A DNA stretch of 64,000 nt, taken from Bradyrhizobium barranii subsp. apii (GTDB taxonomy: Bacteria > Pseudomonadota > Alphaproteobacteria > Rhizobiales > Xanthobacteraceae). The notes beneath the pieces were generated by a model. The model made no database searches. It saw only the letters and a list, made by a program, of their open reading frames with translations, and was not told the origin of the DNA. Shown here one piece after another: positions 47,717 through 56,330 of this stretch. The stretch covers positions 8,939,501-9,003,500 of the forward strand of contig NZ_CP096255.1 in NCBI RefSeq assembly GCF_011516635.5, read 5' to 3'. Position numbers and translations under genes: made by a program. Each line of letters begins with the position of its first letter. Positions within the stretch are counted from its first letter, which is position 1.

Positions 47717-50047
47717 TTACGCCACCATCGCAGCCTTCTCGCCACCATCGATGCCGCGCTGGGCGGCGAGCAGGCTGATGATCTCGGCATTCGGCCGGGC
47801 CTTGCTGAACAGAAAGCCCTGGCCCTCGTCGCAGCCCTCAGCGCGGAGGCAGCTCAGCTCGGCTTCGGTCTCGACGCCCTCGGCGGTGATGGTGACACCA
47901 AGGCCTTTGCCGAGGCTTACGATGGAGCGGATGATCGCCTGGGCCTCGCGGTTGGCGCCGAGATCGCGCACGAAGGACTGGTCGATCTTGATCTTGTCGA
48001 AGGGAAAGCTGCGCAAATAGCTGAGGCTGGAATAGCCGGTACCGAAATCGTCCATCGAGATGCGGACGCCGAGCGCGCGCAGCGCATGCAGCGTCGCCAG
48101 CACCTGCGCGCTCTTTTCGAGCAGCAACGTCTCGGTGATCTCGAGCTCCAGCCGCCGCGCCGGCAGGCCGGAATGTTTCAGCGCGTCCGTGACAACCGAA
48201 AGCAGATTGCCGCTGCGGAACTGGAGCGGCGACAGGTTGACGGCGACGCGGACATCGTCCGGCCAGGTCGCGGCATCCAGGCACGCCCGGCGCAGCATCA
48301 GGCCGCCGAGCGGATTGATCAGCCCGGTTTCCTCGGCGACCGGAATGAACTCGGCCGGCGAGATCATGCCGCGCTCGGCATGCGGCCAGCGCACCAGCGC
48401 CTCGAAGCCGGTGATGCGGCCGCTCTGGAGGTCGATCAGCGGCTGGTAATAAGGGCGCAGCACGTCATTCTGGATCGCGTCGCGCAGCTCGACCTCGATC
48501 TTGCGGCGGCTCTGCGCCCTGGCATCGAGCGCGGCCTCGAAGAACGCAAAGGTGCCGCGGGCATCGGCCTTGGCGCGCGACAGTGCCATGTCGGCGCTCT
48601 TGAGCAGTTTTTCGGAATCATCGCCGTCGCCGGGCGCCATCGCGATGCCGATGGAGGCGCCGATCACCACGGAATGGCCGTCGAGCAGATAGGGATCGGC
48701 GATGGCTTCCAGCAAGCGCTTGGCCAGCATCACCGCGTCCTCGGGACGCGTCAGCCCGCTCTGCACGATCGCGAACTCGTCGGAATTGAGCCGCGCCAGC
48801 GCGTCCTCCTCGCGCAAGGTCGAGCGCAGCCGCTTGGCGACGCCGCGCAGCAGCTTGTCGCCGACCGCATGTCCCAGCGTGTCGTTGACCGCCTTGAAAT
48901 TGTCCAGCCCCAGCATCAGCAGCGCGACCTTGTCGGAGCTGCGCCGCATATGCAGCAGCATCTCGTCCACCTGCTGGCGCAGCAGATTGCGGTTCGGCAG
49001 GCCGGTCAGCCCGTCATGCTGGGCCATGAAGGCGAGCCGCGCCTCGGCGCGCTTGCGTTCGGTGATGTCCATCAGCGCCAGCAGCACCGCGGGCCGATCG
49101 GCATAGGTCAATTCGCGGGAATAGATCGCAAGGTCGATCAGCGCGCCGTTGGCCTTGACGTGCTTCCAGGTGCGTGCGGCCTGCTCCTCGCTGGAGCGAT
49201 CGGTGGTCCAGGGCGGCTCGCTGTCGAAAGCCTGCAACGAGCGGATCTTCAGCTTCTCGAACTCGGCGCGGCTATAGCCGTAATGGGAAATCGCGGCATC
49301 GTTGACGCCGAGAATGCGCTCGTCGTCGAGCGCACAGACGATCATGGGGACGGGATTGCCGTCGAACAGCAGGCGGAACGAGGCCTCGCGCTGCTTCAGC
49401 TCGGTGATGTCGACGCGCAGGCCGACCACGCCGCCGTCGTCGGTCAGCCGTTCGTCGATCAGGATGACGCGGCCGTCCGCGAGCATCTGCTCGTGGCGCG
49501 CGCCGGGCTGATAGAGCTTCTGCAGCCGCTCGGCGATCCACTCGTCCTCATGGCCGACGGCCTCGGGATAGTCGCCACGCGCGACGCCGATGCGCAGCGT
49601 GTCCTCGAGGCGCGCGCCTTCCTCGAACAGATCGGCGGTCTTGCTGTAGATCTCGGCGTATTTCCTATTCCAGAGCACGTAACGGCCTTCGGCATCGAGA
49701 AACACGATGCCTTGCGGCAGGAGGTCGATGGCCTGGCGCAGGCGCTCATGGGATTTGCGGGCCTCGGCAATCGCGGCTTCCGCCTCGGCGCGGCGGCGCA
49801 GGAGTTCGTCGCGTTCGGAAACGGGTTGAGGCGCGCGCGCAAAGCGCGGCTTGCGCGGCTGTCGGCGAGCCCGGGCGAGCACGCCTCCCTTTCGCTTTGC
49901 TGTTTTTCGAGACCCCAAACTCAACTCTATGCGTCCCAGTCGCGCCCAGTGGCCGCAAGTTTTGGGGCAAGTGTCTGAAAAAAAGTAATCTTGGGTGGCT
50001 TGTCGATCGATCGCACAGTCTGGTGGCCTCAGGAAAGCAGCCCTCAT
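47717..50047 (-). CDS. PAS-GGDEF-EAL protein with degenerate GGDEF motif
   Basis: A 776-residue reading; the true start may be a downstream TTG near LSLGSRKTAKRKG. After a basic N-terminus come a coiled-coil region, two PAS domains (about residues 100-215 and 225-335), a GGDEF-fold domain (about 345-505) and an EAL domain (about 515-765). The diguanylate cyclase signature GGDEF is replaced by NSDEF (about 421-425), so synthesis of cyclic-di-GMP is unlikely. The EAL motif (FEALVRW) and DDFGTGYSS are intact, so it should be a c-di-GMP phosphodiesterase, perhaps with GTP bound to the inactive cyclase site. No membrane helix is obvious. Confidence 0.88.
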   Translation of the reverse strand: MRAAFLRPPDCAIDRQATQDYFFSDTCPKTCGHWARLGRIELSLGSRKTAKRKGGVLARARRQPRKPRFARAPQPVSERDELLRRRAEAEAAIAEARKSHERLRQAIDLLPQGIVFLDAEGRYVLWNRKYAEIYSKTADLFEEGARLEDTLRIGVARGDYPEAVGHEDEWIAERLQKLYQPGARHEQMLADGRVILIDERLTDDGGVVGLRVDITELKQREASFRLLFDGNPVPMIVCALDDERILGVNDAAISHYGYSRAEFEKLKIRSLQAFDSEPPWTTDRSSEEQAARTWKHVKANGALIDLAIYSRELTYADRPAVLLALMDITERKRAEARLAFMAQHDGLTGLPNRNLLRQQVDEMLLHMRRSSDKVALLMLGLDNFKAVNDTLGHAVGDKLLRGVAKRLRSTLREEDALARLNSDEFAIVQSGLTRPEDAVMLAKRLLEAIADPYLLDGHSVVIGASIGIAMAPGDGDDSEKLLKSADMALSRAKADARGTFAFFEAALDARAQSRRKIEVELRDAIQNDVLRPYYQPLIDLQSGRITGFEALVRWPHAERGMISPAEFIPVAEETGLINPLGGLMLRRACLDAATWPDDVRVAVNLSPLQFRSGNLLSVVTDALKHSGLPARRLELEITETLLLEKSAQVLATLHALRALGVRISMDDFGTGYSSLSYLRSFPFDKIKIDQSFVRDLGANREAQAIIRSIVSLGKGLGVTITAEGVETEAELSCLRAEGCDEGQGFLFSKARPNAEIISLLAAQRGIDGGEKAAMVA

Positions 50048-50349
50048 TGCCGCTTTGCGCGGCGCGACAGCGCCGCCGGGCGCGCCAAGCCCATCACATC
50101 GTCGTCATCGGAGAACGCGATGGCGCAAAATTGCGCGCTGCCTTGAATCATTTCCGAGATCGCGCGCGAATGCATACAGAGGGCTGGGAGCACGCCTCCC
50201 ACGCACGAATTTTGGTCAATGCACGAGAGGGTTATCGCGTCGTTAAAAATCGGCCGGCCGCGCGTAGGGAACTGCGACTTTCGGACAATATTTCGGCCGA
50301 AGGACTGTTTCTTAACCCTGACGCAGCGTTGCGTTATAAGGATGACAGC
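50048..50349. other. Gap upstream of mepA without a recognised gene
   Basis: About 300 bp. The mepA frame is open through part of it, but the sequence lacks a plausible protein start or ribosome site before 50350. It has a GGCGTG/CACGCC-type hairpin around 50185-50200. It probably holds the promoter of mepA and that of the divergent PAS-GGDEF-EAL gene. Confidence 0.45.
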
Positions 50350-51294
50350 ATGAGTCCCCGCCGCCTCGCCCCTCTCCTGCTTGTCATGACGTTCCTGACC
50401 GCCGGCGCCGCGCTGGCCCAGGACAAGGGCAGCGTCAACCCAAAGCCGCTACCGCCGCTCGCCAACCCAAACGATCCCAGCATCGGCGCCAAGGAGCTGT
50501 TCGCGCGAAAGCTGCTGCCGTCGAAGGGAACGGCTCATGTCATCGGCTCCTACACCAAGGGCTGTATCGGCGGCGCCATGCAGATGCCGCTCAACGGCGA
50601 CAATTGGCAGGTGATGCGGCTGTCGCGTAACCGCAATTACGGTCATCCCGACATGATCGCGCTGATCAAGCGGCTCGCGGCCAGGGCGCACAAGGACGCG
50701 GGATGGCCGGGCATTCTGGTCGGCGACATCGCCCAGCCGCGCGGCGGGCCGGCACTGTCAGGCCATGCCAGCCATCAAATTGGCCTGGATGCCGACATCT
50801 GGCTGACGCCGATGCCGGACCGTCGTTTGTCACGCGAGGAGCGCGAGGACATGTCGGCGGTGATGATGGTGCGCCAGGACCGGCTCGACATCGACCCCAA
50901 GGTGTTCACGCCTGCTCATGTGCTGGTGCTGCGCGACGCAGCGCAGGAGCCGGCAGTGCAGCGCATCTTCGTCAATCCCGCGATCAAGAAGGCGCTGTGC
51001 CGCGAGGCCAAGGGCGACCGCTCGTGGCTGTCGAAGATCCGGCCGTGGTGGGGCCACGACTACCACTTCCACATCCGCATGCGCTGCCAGGCGGGCTCGA
51101 GCGAATGCGAAGGCCAGTCGTCGCAATCCGAGGACGAAGGCTGCAAGCCGTCCGACCTCGCCTACTGGTTCAGCGACGCCGTGCTGCATCCGAAGCCTCC
51201 GCCGGAGCCGCCGAAGCCAAAGCCGCCGATGACGCTGGCGCAGATGCCGGCGGCCTGCAAGGCGGTGCTGCACGCGGTGGATGCGAAGCAATAG
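50350..51294 (+). CDS. mepA: Penicillin-insensitive murein endopeptidase
   Basis: A 314-residue MepA (LAS metallopeptidase). Signal peptide residues 1-22 end near ALAQD. Zinc ligands are seen in GHASHQIGLDADIW and WWGHDYHFHIR. It cuts D-Ala-mDAP crosslinks in peptidoglycan in the periplasm. The four-cysteine region between MRCQAGSSECEG and GCKPSD fits the disulphides of the family. The C-terminus is proline-rich (PKPPPEPPKPKPPM). The ATG at 50350 is chosen because it begins the signal peptide; the frame is open much further upstream. Confidence 0.92.
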   Translation: MSPRRLAPLLLVMTFLTAGAALAQDKGSVNPKPLPPLANPNDPSIGAKELFARKLLPSKGTAHVIGSYTKGCIGGAMQMPLNGDNWQVMRLSRNRNYGHPDMIALIKRLAARAHKDAGWPGILVGDIAQPRGGPALSGHASHQIGLDADIWLTPMPDRRLSREEREDMSAVMMVRQDRLDIDPKVFTPAHVLVLRDAAQEPAVQRIFVNPAIKKALCREAKGDRSWLSKIRPWWGHDYHFHIRMRCQAGSSECEGQSSQSEDEGCKPSDLAYWFSDAVLHPKPPPEPPKPKPPMTLAQMPAACKAVLHAVDAKQ

Positions 51295-51329
51295 GCGGCT
51301 GGCTGGGCAAGCTGCCGCCTCACCCACCG

Positions 51330-51486
51330 CTGTCGTCCCGGGGCGCGCGAAGCGCGAGCCCGGGATCCATAACCACAGGGAGCGGTGGTTGAGCGAAGCG
51401 GTAACTCCGAGTCTTCGTCAAATTCCTCCCTGGGGCTATGGATCCCGGATCTGCGCTCCGCTTCGCTGCGCTTGTCCGGGATGACA
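51330..51486. repeat. Palindromic intergenic repeat
   Basis: Inverted arms with CTGTCGTCCCGGGG on the left and CCGGGATGACAG on the right, each with an inner hairpin (GCGCGAAGCGC; CTCCGCTTCGCTGCG). Inner GGATCCATAACCACA and CTATGGATCC also pair. It is related to the element at 7494-7629. It fills the space between mepA and the next gene. Confidence 0.7.
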
Positions 51487-51635
51487 GAGTCATTACTGGC
51501 TCCCATCCTCTGAAATGCGCTAGGATCGCCTTGCCGCTCTGCCGTAAGCCGAGCGGCCCTGTCGGGACGCGCATCCCGCCTTTCAGCAATGACCGCAAGC
51601 CCCGCATCTTCGCGTGGCCAACGATGAGATTTGAC

Positions 51636-52139
51636 ATGCGCGTCCTCACCTTCCTCGCTGCGCTTTCGCTCGGTGCGACCACCGCTCTGGCTGCCGAAGA
51701 GCCCAGCGGCTGCGACAAGTTCAAATGGCCGATCGAGCGCGAGCGCGCCGCGCTCACCGCGCCGGACCGCGCGAAGCTCGCCTCGGGGAGCGAGCAGGCG
51801 GCCTTGCCGTCGTCGGCCATCACGCTGGGGCTGGTGGCCCCCGCGGACGCGAAGCTGCCGACGCCGCCCGAAAGGGCGCCGAAGGACGGCACCTTCGCGG
51901 GCTTCACCAGCATCAAGGCGCCGAAGGCCGGGCTCTACACCGTCAGCCTGTCCTCCGGGGCCTGGGTGGACGTGGTCCAGGACGGGCACTTCCTCAAGCC
52001 CGTGGCCTTCAGCGGCGCGACCGATTGCGACGGCATCCGCAAGACCATGAAATACGAGCTGTCGGCGCAGCCTTTCGTGCTCCAGGTCAGCGGCGCCAAG
52101 GACAATTCGCTGTCGATCGCGATCCTGCCGGCACAATAA
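51636..52139 (+). CDS. Secreted hypothetical protein
   Basis: A 167-residue protein with a signal peptide (MRVLTFLAALSLGATTALAA). The mature part contains GCDKFKWPIERERAAL, then beta-rich segments (GLYTVSLSSGAWVDVVQDGH) and ends FVLQVSGAKDNSLSIAILPA. This fits a periplasmic beta-sandwich, perhaps ligand-binding; two cysteines (positions about 26 and 131) could form a disulphide. I do not recognise a named family. An ATG four codons upstream is possible. It lies about 190 bp upstream of modA but is probably not part of that operon. Confidence 0.65.
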   Translation: MRVLTFLAALSLGATTALAAEEPSGCDKFKWPIERERAALTAPDRAKLASGSEQAALPSSAITLGLVAPADAKLPTPPERAPKDGTFAGFTSIKAPKAGLYTVSLSSGAWVDVVQDGHFLKPVAFSGATDCDGIRKTMKYELSAQPFVLQVSGAKDNSLSIAILPAQ

Positions 52140-52332
52140 GTCGCTTGGTTGGACAAACGGCCGCCTTTGACCTGAAGGCTTAGCCTGCTATCTTCGCACC
52201 TGCGATATCCCCGCCGGCCGTAAGCCGTTGCGGGGACACGTGGAACAGCGCTTCCGCCCGTCGCACGCCAACCCACCCAACGCCAGATTTGCGCGTGCAT
52301 TCGCGCGCGCGAACTCGCACGGAGCGCACTCC

Positions 52333-53118
52333 ATGATTCGTATTGCCGGACTTTTCACCGCTTTCGTCCTCCTCGCGAGCGCGAGCCTTTCGCCTGCCGC
52401 CGCCGAGGACAAGACCATCACCGTGTTCGCCGCCGCCTCGATGAAGAACGCGCTCGACGAGATCGACGCCGCCTACACCGCCAAGACCGGCGTCAAGTTC
52501 AGCGTCAGCTATGCCGCAAGCTCGGTGCTTGCCAAGCAGATCGAGCAGGGCGCGCCGGCCGACGTGTTCGTCTCCGCCGACACCGACTGGATGGACTACG
52601 CCATCTCCAAGAAGACCATCAACGAGCCGACCCGCGTCAATTTGCTCGGCAACAGCATCGTGCTGATCGCGCCGAAGGACTCCAAGATCGACAACGTCAC
52701 GATCGCGCAAGGCTTTGACCTCGCCAAGCTCGCCGGTGACGGCAAGATCGCGACCGGCGACGTCAAGTCCGTGCCGGTCGGCAAATATGCCAAGGCGGCG
52801 CTGGAGAAGCTCGGCGCCTGGCAGGCCGCCGAGCCCAAATTCGCCATGGCCGAGAGCGTGCGCGCTGCACTGACACTGGTCGCCCGCGGCGAGGCCAATC
52901 TCGGCATCGTCTATTCGACCGACGCCAAGGTCGAGCCCGGCGTGAAGGTCGTCGGCACCTTCCCGGCGGATTCGCATCCCGCGATCATCTATCCGGTTGC
53001 AGCAACGACCACCGCAAAGGCCGAGACCAACGACTACCTCGCCTTCCTGCGCTCGACCGCGGCCAAGACCATTTTGGAAAAATACGGCTTCAAGTTCCTG
53101 ATCAGCCCGACGACTTGA
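52333..53118 (+). CDS. modA: Molybdate-binding periplasmic protein ModA
   Basis: A 261-residue periplasmic receptor. The signal peptide ends near SPAAAED. AAASMKNALDEID is the ModA ligand loop, with serines that hydrogen-bond the oxyanion. QGAPADVFVSADTDWMDYA and ARGEANLGIVYSTDA are conserved ModA/WtpA strands. It delivers molybdate to ModB. The ATG at 52333 is chosen over an upstream reading because it starts the signal peptide. It is followed by modB after 13 bp and modC, forming one operon. Confidence 0.95.
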   Translation: MIRIAGLFTAFVLLASASLSPAAAEDKTITVFAAASMKNALDEIDAAYTAKTGVKFSVSYAASSVLAKQIEQGAPADVFVSADTDWMDYAISKKTINEPTRVNLLGNSIVLIAPKDSKIDNVTIAQGFDLAKLAGDGKIATGDVKSVPVGKYAKAALEKLGAWQAAEPKFAMAESVRAALTLVARGEANLGIVYSTDAKVEPGVKVVGTFPADSHPAIIYPVAATTTAKAETNDYLAFLRSTAAKTILEKYGFKFLISPTT

Positions 53119-53131
53119 TATCTACGACTTG

Positions 53132-53827
53132 ATGCTCGAGATCTCTCCCGCCGAATGGACGGCGATCCTGCTCTCGCTCAGGGTCGCCGTCATCGCCACG
53201 CTGGTCGCAACGCCGTTCGGCATTGCGCTGGCATGGCTGCTTGCCCGCCATGACTTCTGGGGCAAATCGGTGCTCGATGCGCTCGTGCATCTGCCGCTGG
53301 TGCTGCCGCCTGTCGTTACGGGCTATCTCCTGCTCCTCACCTTCGGTCGCAAGGGACTCGTCGGCGGATTTCTGGCCGACTATCTCGGTATCGTCTTCGC
53401 GTTTCGCTGGACCGGGGCGGCGCTCGCCTGCGGCCTGATGTCGTTTCCGCTGCTGGTGCGCCCGATGCGGCTGTCGATCGAGGCGATCGATCGCCGGCTC
53501 GAGCAGGCGGCTGAGACGCTGGGAGCGGCGCCCTGGAAAGTGTTCTTCACGGTGACGCTACCCCTGGCGCTGCCCGGCGTGCTCGCCGGCATGGTGCTGG
53601 GCTTTGCCAAGGCGATCGGCGAGTTCGGCGCGACCATCACCTTCGTCTCCAACATTCCCGGCGAAACCCAGACGATTTCCTCGGCGATCTACTCGCTGAT
53701 CCAGACGCCCGATGGCGATGCGGCCGCGGGACGACTCGTGATCATCTCGATCGTGCTCGCGCTCGGCGCGCTGATCGCCGCCGAATGGTTCGCCCGCCGC
53801 GCCACAAAACGCCTGCACGGGAACTGA
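53132..53827 (+). CDS. modB: Molybdate ABC transporter permease ModB
   Basis: A 231-residue inner-membrane permease with about five or six hydrophobic segments. EAAETLGAAPWKVFFTVTLP-type coupling motif is present (reads EQAAETLGAAPWKVFF), the loop that docks on the ATPase. GEFGATITFVSNIPGET is the closing signature of ModB. A TTG one codon upstream is an alternative start. It lies between modA and modC, with two bases between its stop and the modC start. Confidence 0.94.
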   Translation: MLEISPAEWTAILLSLRVAVIATLVATPFGIALAWLLARHDFWGKSVLDALVHLPLVLPPVVTGYLLLLTFGRKGLVGGFLADYLGIVFAFRWTGAALACGLMSFPLLVRPMRLSIEAIDRRLEQAAETLGAAPWKVFFTVTLPLALPGVLAGMVLGFAKAIGEFGATITFVSNIPGETQTISSAIYSLIQTPDGDAAAGRLVIISIVLALGALIAAEWFARRATKRLHGN

Positions 53828-53829
53828 CC

Positions 53830-54492
53830 ATGCTGCGCGTCGACATCGAAAAACAGCTCGGCGAATTCTCGCTCTCCGCAACCTTCACCAGCGAAGGCCG
53901 TGTCATCGGCCTGTTCGGCGCGTCGGGCGCCGGCAAGAGCTCGCTGGTCAACATGATCGCAGGCTTGCTGCGGCCCGACCGCGGCACCATCGTGATCGAC
54001 GGCGAGACCGTCGACGATACCGCCGCCGGCATCCATGTCCCGACCTGGCGCCGCCGCATCGGCTACGTATTCCAGGACGCGCGGCTGTTTCCGCATCTCA
54101 ACGTCGCGCAAAATCTCGACTACGGCCGGCGGATGAACGGCCTCACGCCCGATCCGGCCCAGCACAAGCGCATCATCGAGCTGCTCGACATCGGCGCGCT
54201 CCTTGATCGCCGTCCAGGAAAGCTCTCCGGCGGCGAACGCCAGCGCGTCGCGCTCGGGCGCGCACTGCTGTCGAGGCCGCGCCTGCTGCTGCTCGACGAA
54301 CCGCTCGGCGCGCTCGACGAGGGCCGCAAGCTGGAGATCCTGCCCTATCTGGTGCGGCTGCGCGACGAGGCCAATGTCCCCATGGTCTATGTCAGCCACG
54401 ACGCCGCCGAATTGCGCCAGCTCGCGACGCAGATCGTGATGCTGAAGCAGGGGCGGGTGACGTCGTTCGGCGGGGTGAAGGTGTTGACGTGA
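53830..54492 (+). CDS. modC: Molybdate ABC transporter ATPase ModC, lacking the TOBE domain
   Basis: A 220-residue ABC ATPase. Walker A is GASGAGKSS, the signature LSGGERQR, and Walker B LLLLDEPLGALD with the H-loop YVSHDAAEL. Classical ModC is about 350-360 residues, with a C-terminal TOBE/Mop domain that binds molybdate and shuts off import; here the protein stops right after the ATPase fold. ATG 53830 is used. A palindromic repeat and an IS lie about 40 and 200 bp after the stop, so the missing domain could have been lost, or this is a naturally short form. Confidence 0.92.
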   Translation: MLRVDIEKQLGEFSLSATFTSEGRVIGLFGASGAGKSSLVNMIAGLLRPDRGTIVIDGETVDDTAAGIHVPTWRRRIGYVFQDARLFPHLNVAQNLDYGRRMNGLTPDPAQHKRIIELLDIGALLDRRPGKLSGGERQRVALGRALLSRPRLLLLDEPLGALDEGRKLEILPYLVRLRDEANVPMVYVSHDAAELRQLATQIVMLKQGRVTSFGGVKVLT

Positions 54493-54530
54493 GGGGCGCT
54501 GACGGCTTGCCGAGACACCTCGCCCCACCA

Positions 54531-54660
54531 TCGCTGTCATGCCCCGCCTAGTGCGCAATTGCGCACGGGGGCGGGGCATCCAGTACGCCGCGGCTTCTCG
54601 GTTCAATCACAATCGTCTCGGATTACTGGATCGCCCGGTCAAGCCGGGCGATGACAGCGA
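54531..54660. repeat. Palindromic intergenic repeat after modC
   Basis: TCGCTGTCATGCCCCGC (from 54531) pairs with GCCGGGCGATGACAGCGA (to 54660), and the inner CCAGTA with TACTGG. A separate hairpin GTGCGCAATTGCGCAC is inside the left half. It may serve as a modABC terminator. Confidence 0.7.
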
Positions 54661-54698
54661 GGTTGTGGCGGCGGCGCGCAAGCAATGGTGAGCGCTAA

Positions 54699-56330
54699 CC
54701 CGTCTTATTCGTCAGAGGGCGCCTGAGAGGCTGGCGAGCGTGGTGTAAAGCGCTGATGCGGCGTAGGATTCGGTTGCAAAGCCAACCCCATCACCTTCAG
54801 CCGCGAACACCACGCCCGCCATGACCGACGATACGATTCTGCCCTTCTCGTTTCCAGCCGTTCACGCCAAGAAAGTCACAGCTGCCTTCGATGGCGGTCG
54901 GCTGACCTCGAACGGGGGCGTGATGCTTCTGGCGATGGCCGAGCGGCGTCTCGGCTTGGCCGACAATTTGGCCCGGGTGTTCCCGGATCGGCGCGATCCG
55001 ACGCGGGTCGTGCACAGCCTGGTCGATATGTTCCGCGCGCGCATGTTCGCGATCTGCTGCGGCTACGAGGACGCCGACGACCTCGATCATCTGCGGTCCG
55101 ATCCCGCATTCAAGCTGGCCTGCGGACGGCTGCCGGACACGGGTCGCGATCTGTGTTCCCAACCGACGCTGTCGCGCCTGGAGAATGCTCCGCGCCTGCG
55201 CGACGTGATCCGACTGACCTACACTTTGGTCGACGCATGGATGGATAGCTACCCGCGCGAGCCGGCATCCGTCACGCTCGACATCGATGATACCTGCGAT
55301 GTCGTCCACGGCCATCAGCAGCTCTCGCTGTTCAACGCTCATTATGACGAACGCTGCTTCCTGCCGATCCACGTCTACGACACGGAGAAGAGCCGGCCCG
55401 TGGCGGTCGTGCTGCGGCCCGGCAAGACGCCGGGCGGCGTCGAGGTGCGTGCCCATCTGCGCCGCCTGGTACGGCATATCCGGACGCGGTGGCACAACAC
55501 GCGAATTACGTTCCGTGGCGACGGGCACTATGCCCGGCCGGAGGCAATGGCGTGGTGCGAGACCAACGGCATCGACTACATCTTCGGTCTGTCCGGCACC
55601 AAGCCGCTCGCCAGAAAAGTCGACGCGGTCGCCGACGACATCCGCACGCGACGCGCCATCGAGAACCTGCCGGTTCTGCGCGGCTATACCGAGACGCGCC
55701 ACAAGGCAAAGTCCTGGGATCGCGAACGACGCACCGTCGCCCGTATTGAGGCGACGATGCTCGGCCTCGACATCCGCTTCGTCGTCACCAGCCTCGATGT
55801 CGGCTCGGCCGAGTGGATCTACGACAGCCTGTATTGCGCGCGCGGCCAAGCCGAGAATCTGATCAAGCTGCATAAGACGCAGCTCGCCTCCGATCGCACC
55901 AGTTGCCGTTCGGCGCTCGCCAATCAAGTCCGCCTCGTTCTCCATACCGCCGCTTATTGGCTGATGCTGACCGTGCGCGACGCCATTCCCAAAGTCCGGG
56001 AATTGGCCACTGCCGAGTTCGCGACGCTGCGTCTTCGGCTCTTGAAAATCGCCGCCCGGGTTGTCGAGACCAAGAGCCGCATTCGCCTTGCGTTCGCCGC
56101 GGCATGTCCCGAAGCCGACCTGATCCGCAGCTTGCCCGGCGCGCTGCTGCCGCTCGGTCCTTGACCGGTGGGGCGTCCGCCCGCGTTCACCCAACCCATC
56201 CCTCAAGCGCGTTGCAAAGTACCGGTCGTCAGGCGGTGAAAAGCCGAAGGCAATCCTGTGCGCCTCGTCAGCGGAGGTGTGCGGATGCACCAGTCGGACC
56301 AAAATACCGCGCTCTCACGAATAGGGCGGG
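54699..56330 (+). mobile_element. IS1380-family insertion sequence
   Basis: 1632 bp. Terminal inverted repeats are CCCGTCTTATTCGTCAGAGG on the left and, read inward from the right, CCCGCCCTATTCGTGAGAGC. CTAA is duplicated on each side (54695-54698 and 56331-56334), the four-base target duplication expected of this family. The element looks intact. Confidence 0.88.
54821..56164 (+). CDS. IS1380-family transposase
   Basis: A 447-residue DDE transposase with no internal break. It opens with LPFSFPAVHAKKVTAAFDGG and SNGGVMLLAMAERRLGL, the IS1380 N-terminal signature. Candidate catalytic acids lie in TLDIDDTCD, FRGDGHYARPE and RGQAENLIK. It should be functional. Codon use matches the host, so the element is either long resident or from a relative. 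Confidence 0.92.
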   Translation: MTDDTILPFSFPAVHAKKVTAAFDGGRLTSNGGVMLLAMAERRLGLADNLARVFPDRRDPTRVVHSLVDMFRARMFAICCGYEDADDLDHLRSDPAFKLACGRLPDTGRDLCSQPTLSRLENAPRLRDVIRLTYTLVDAWMDSYPREPASVTLDIDDTCDVVHGHQQLSLFNAHYDERCFLPIHVYDTEKSRPVAVVLRPGKTPGGVEVRAHLRRLVRHIRTRWHNTRITFRGDGHYARPEAMAWCETNGIDYIFGLSGTKPLARKVDAVADDIRTRRAIENLPVLRGYTETRHKAKSWDRERRTVARIEATMLGLDIRFVVTSLDVGSAEWIYDSLYCARGQAENLIKLHKTQLASDRTSCRSALANQVRLVLHTAAYWLMLTVRDAIPKVRELATAEFATLRLRLLKIAARVVETKSRIRLAFAAACPEADLIRSLPGALLPLGP

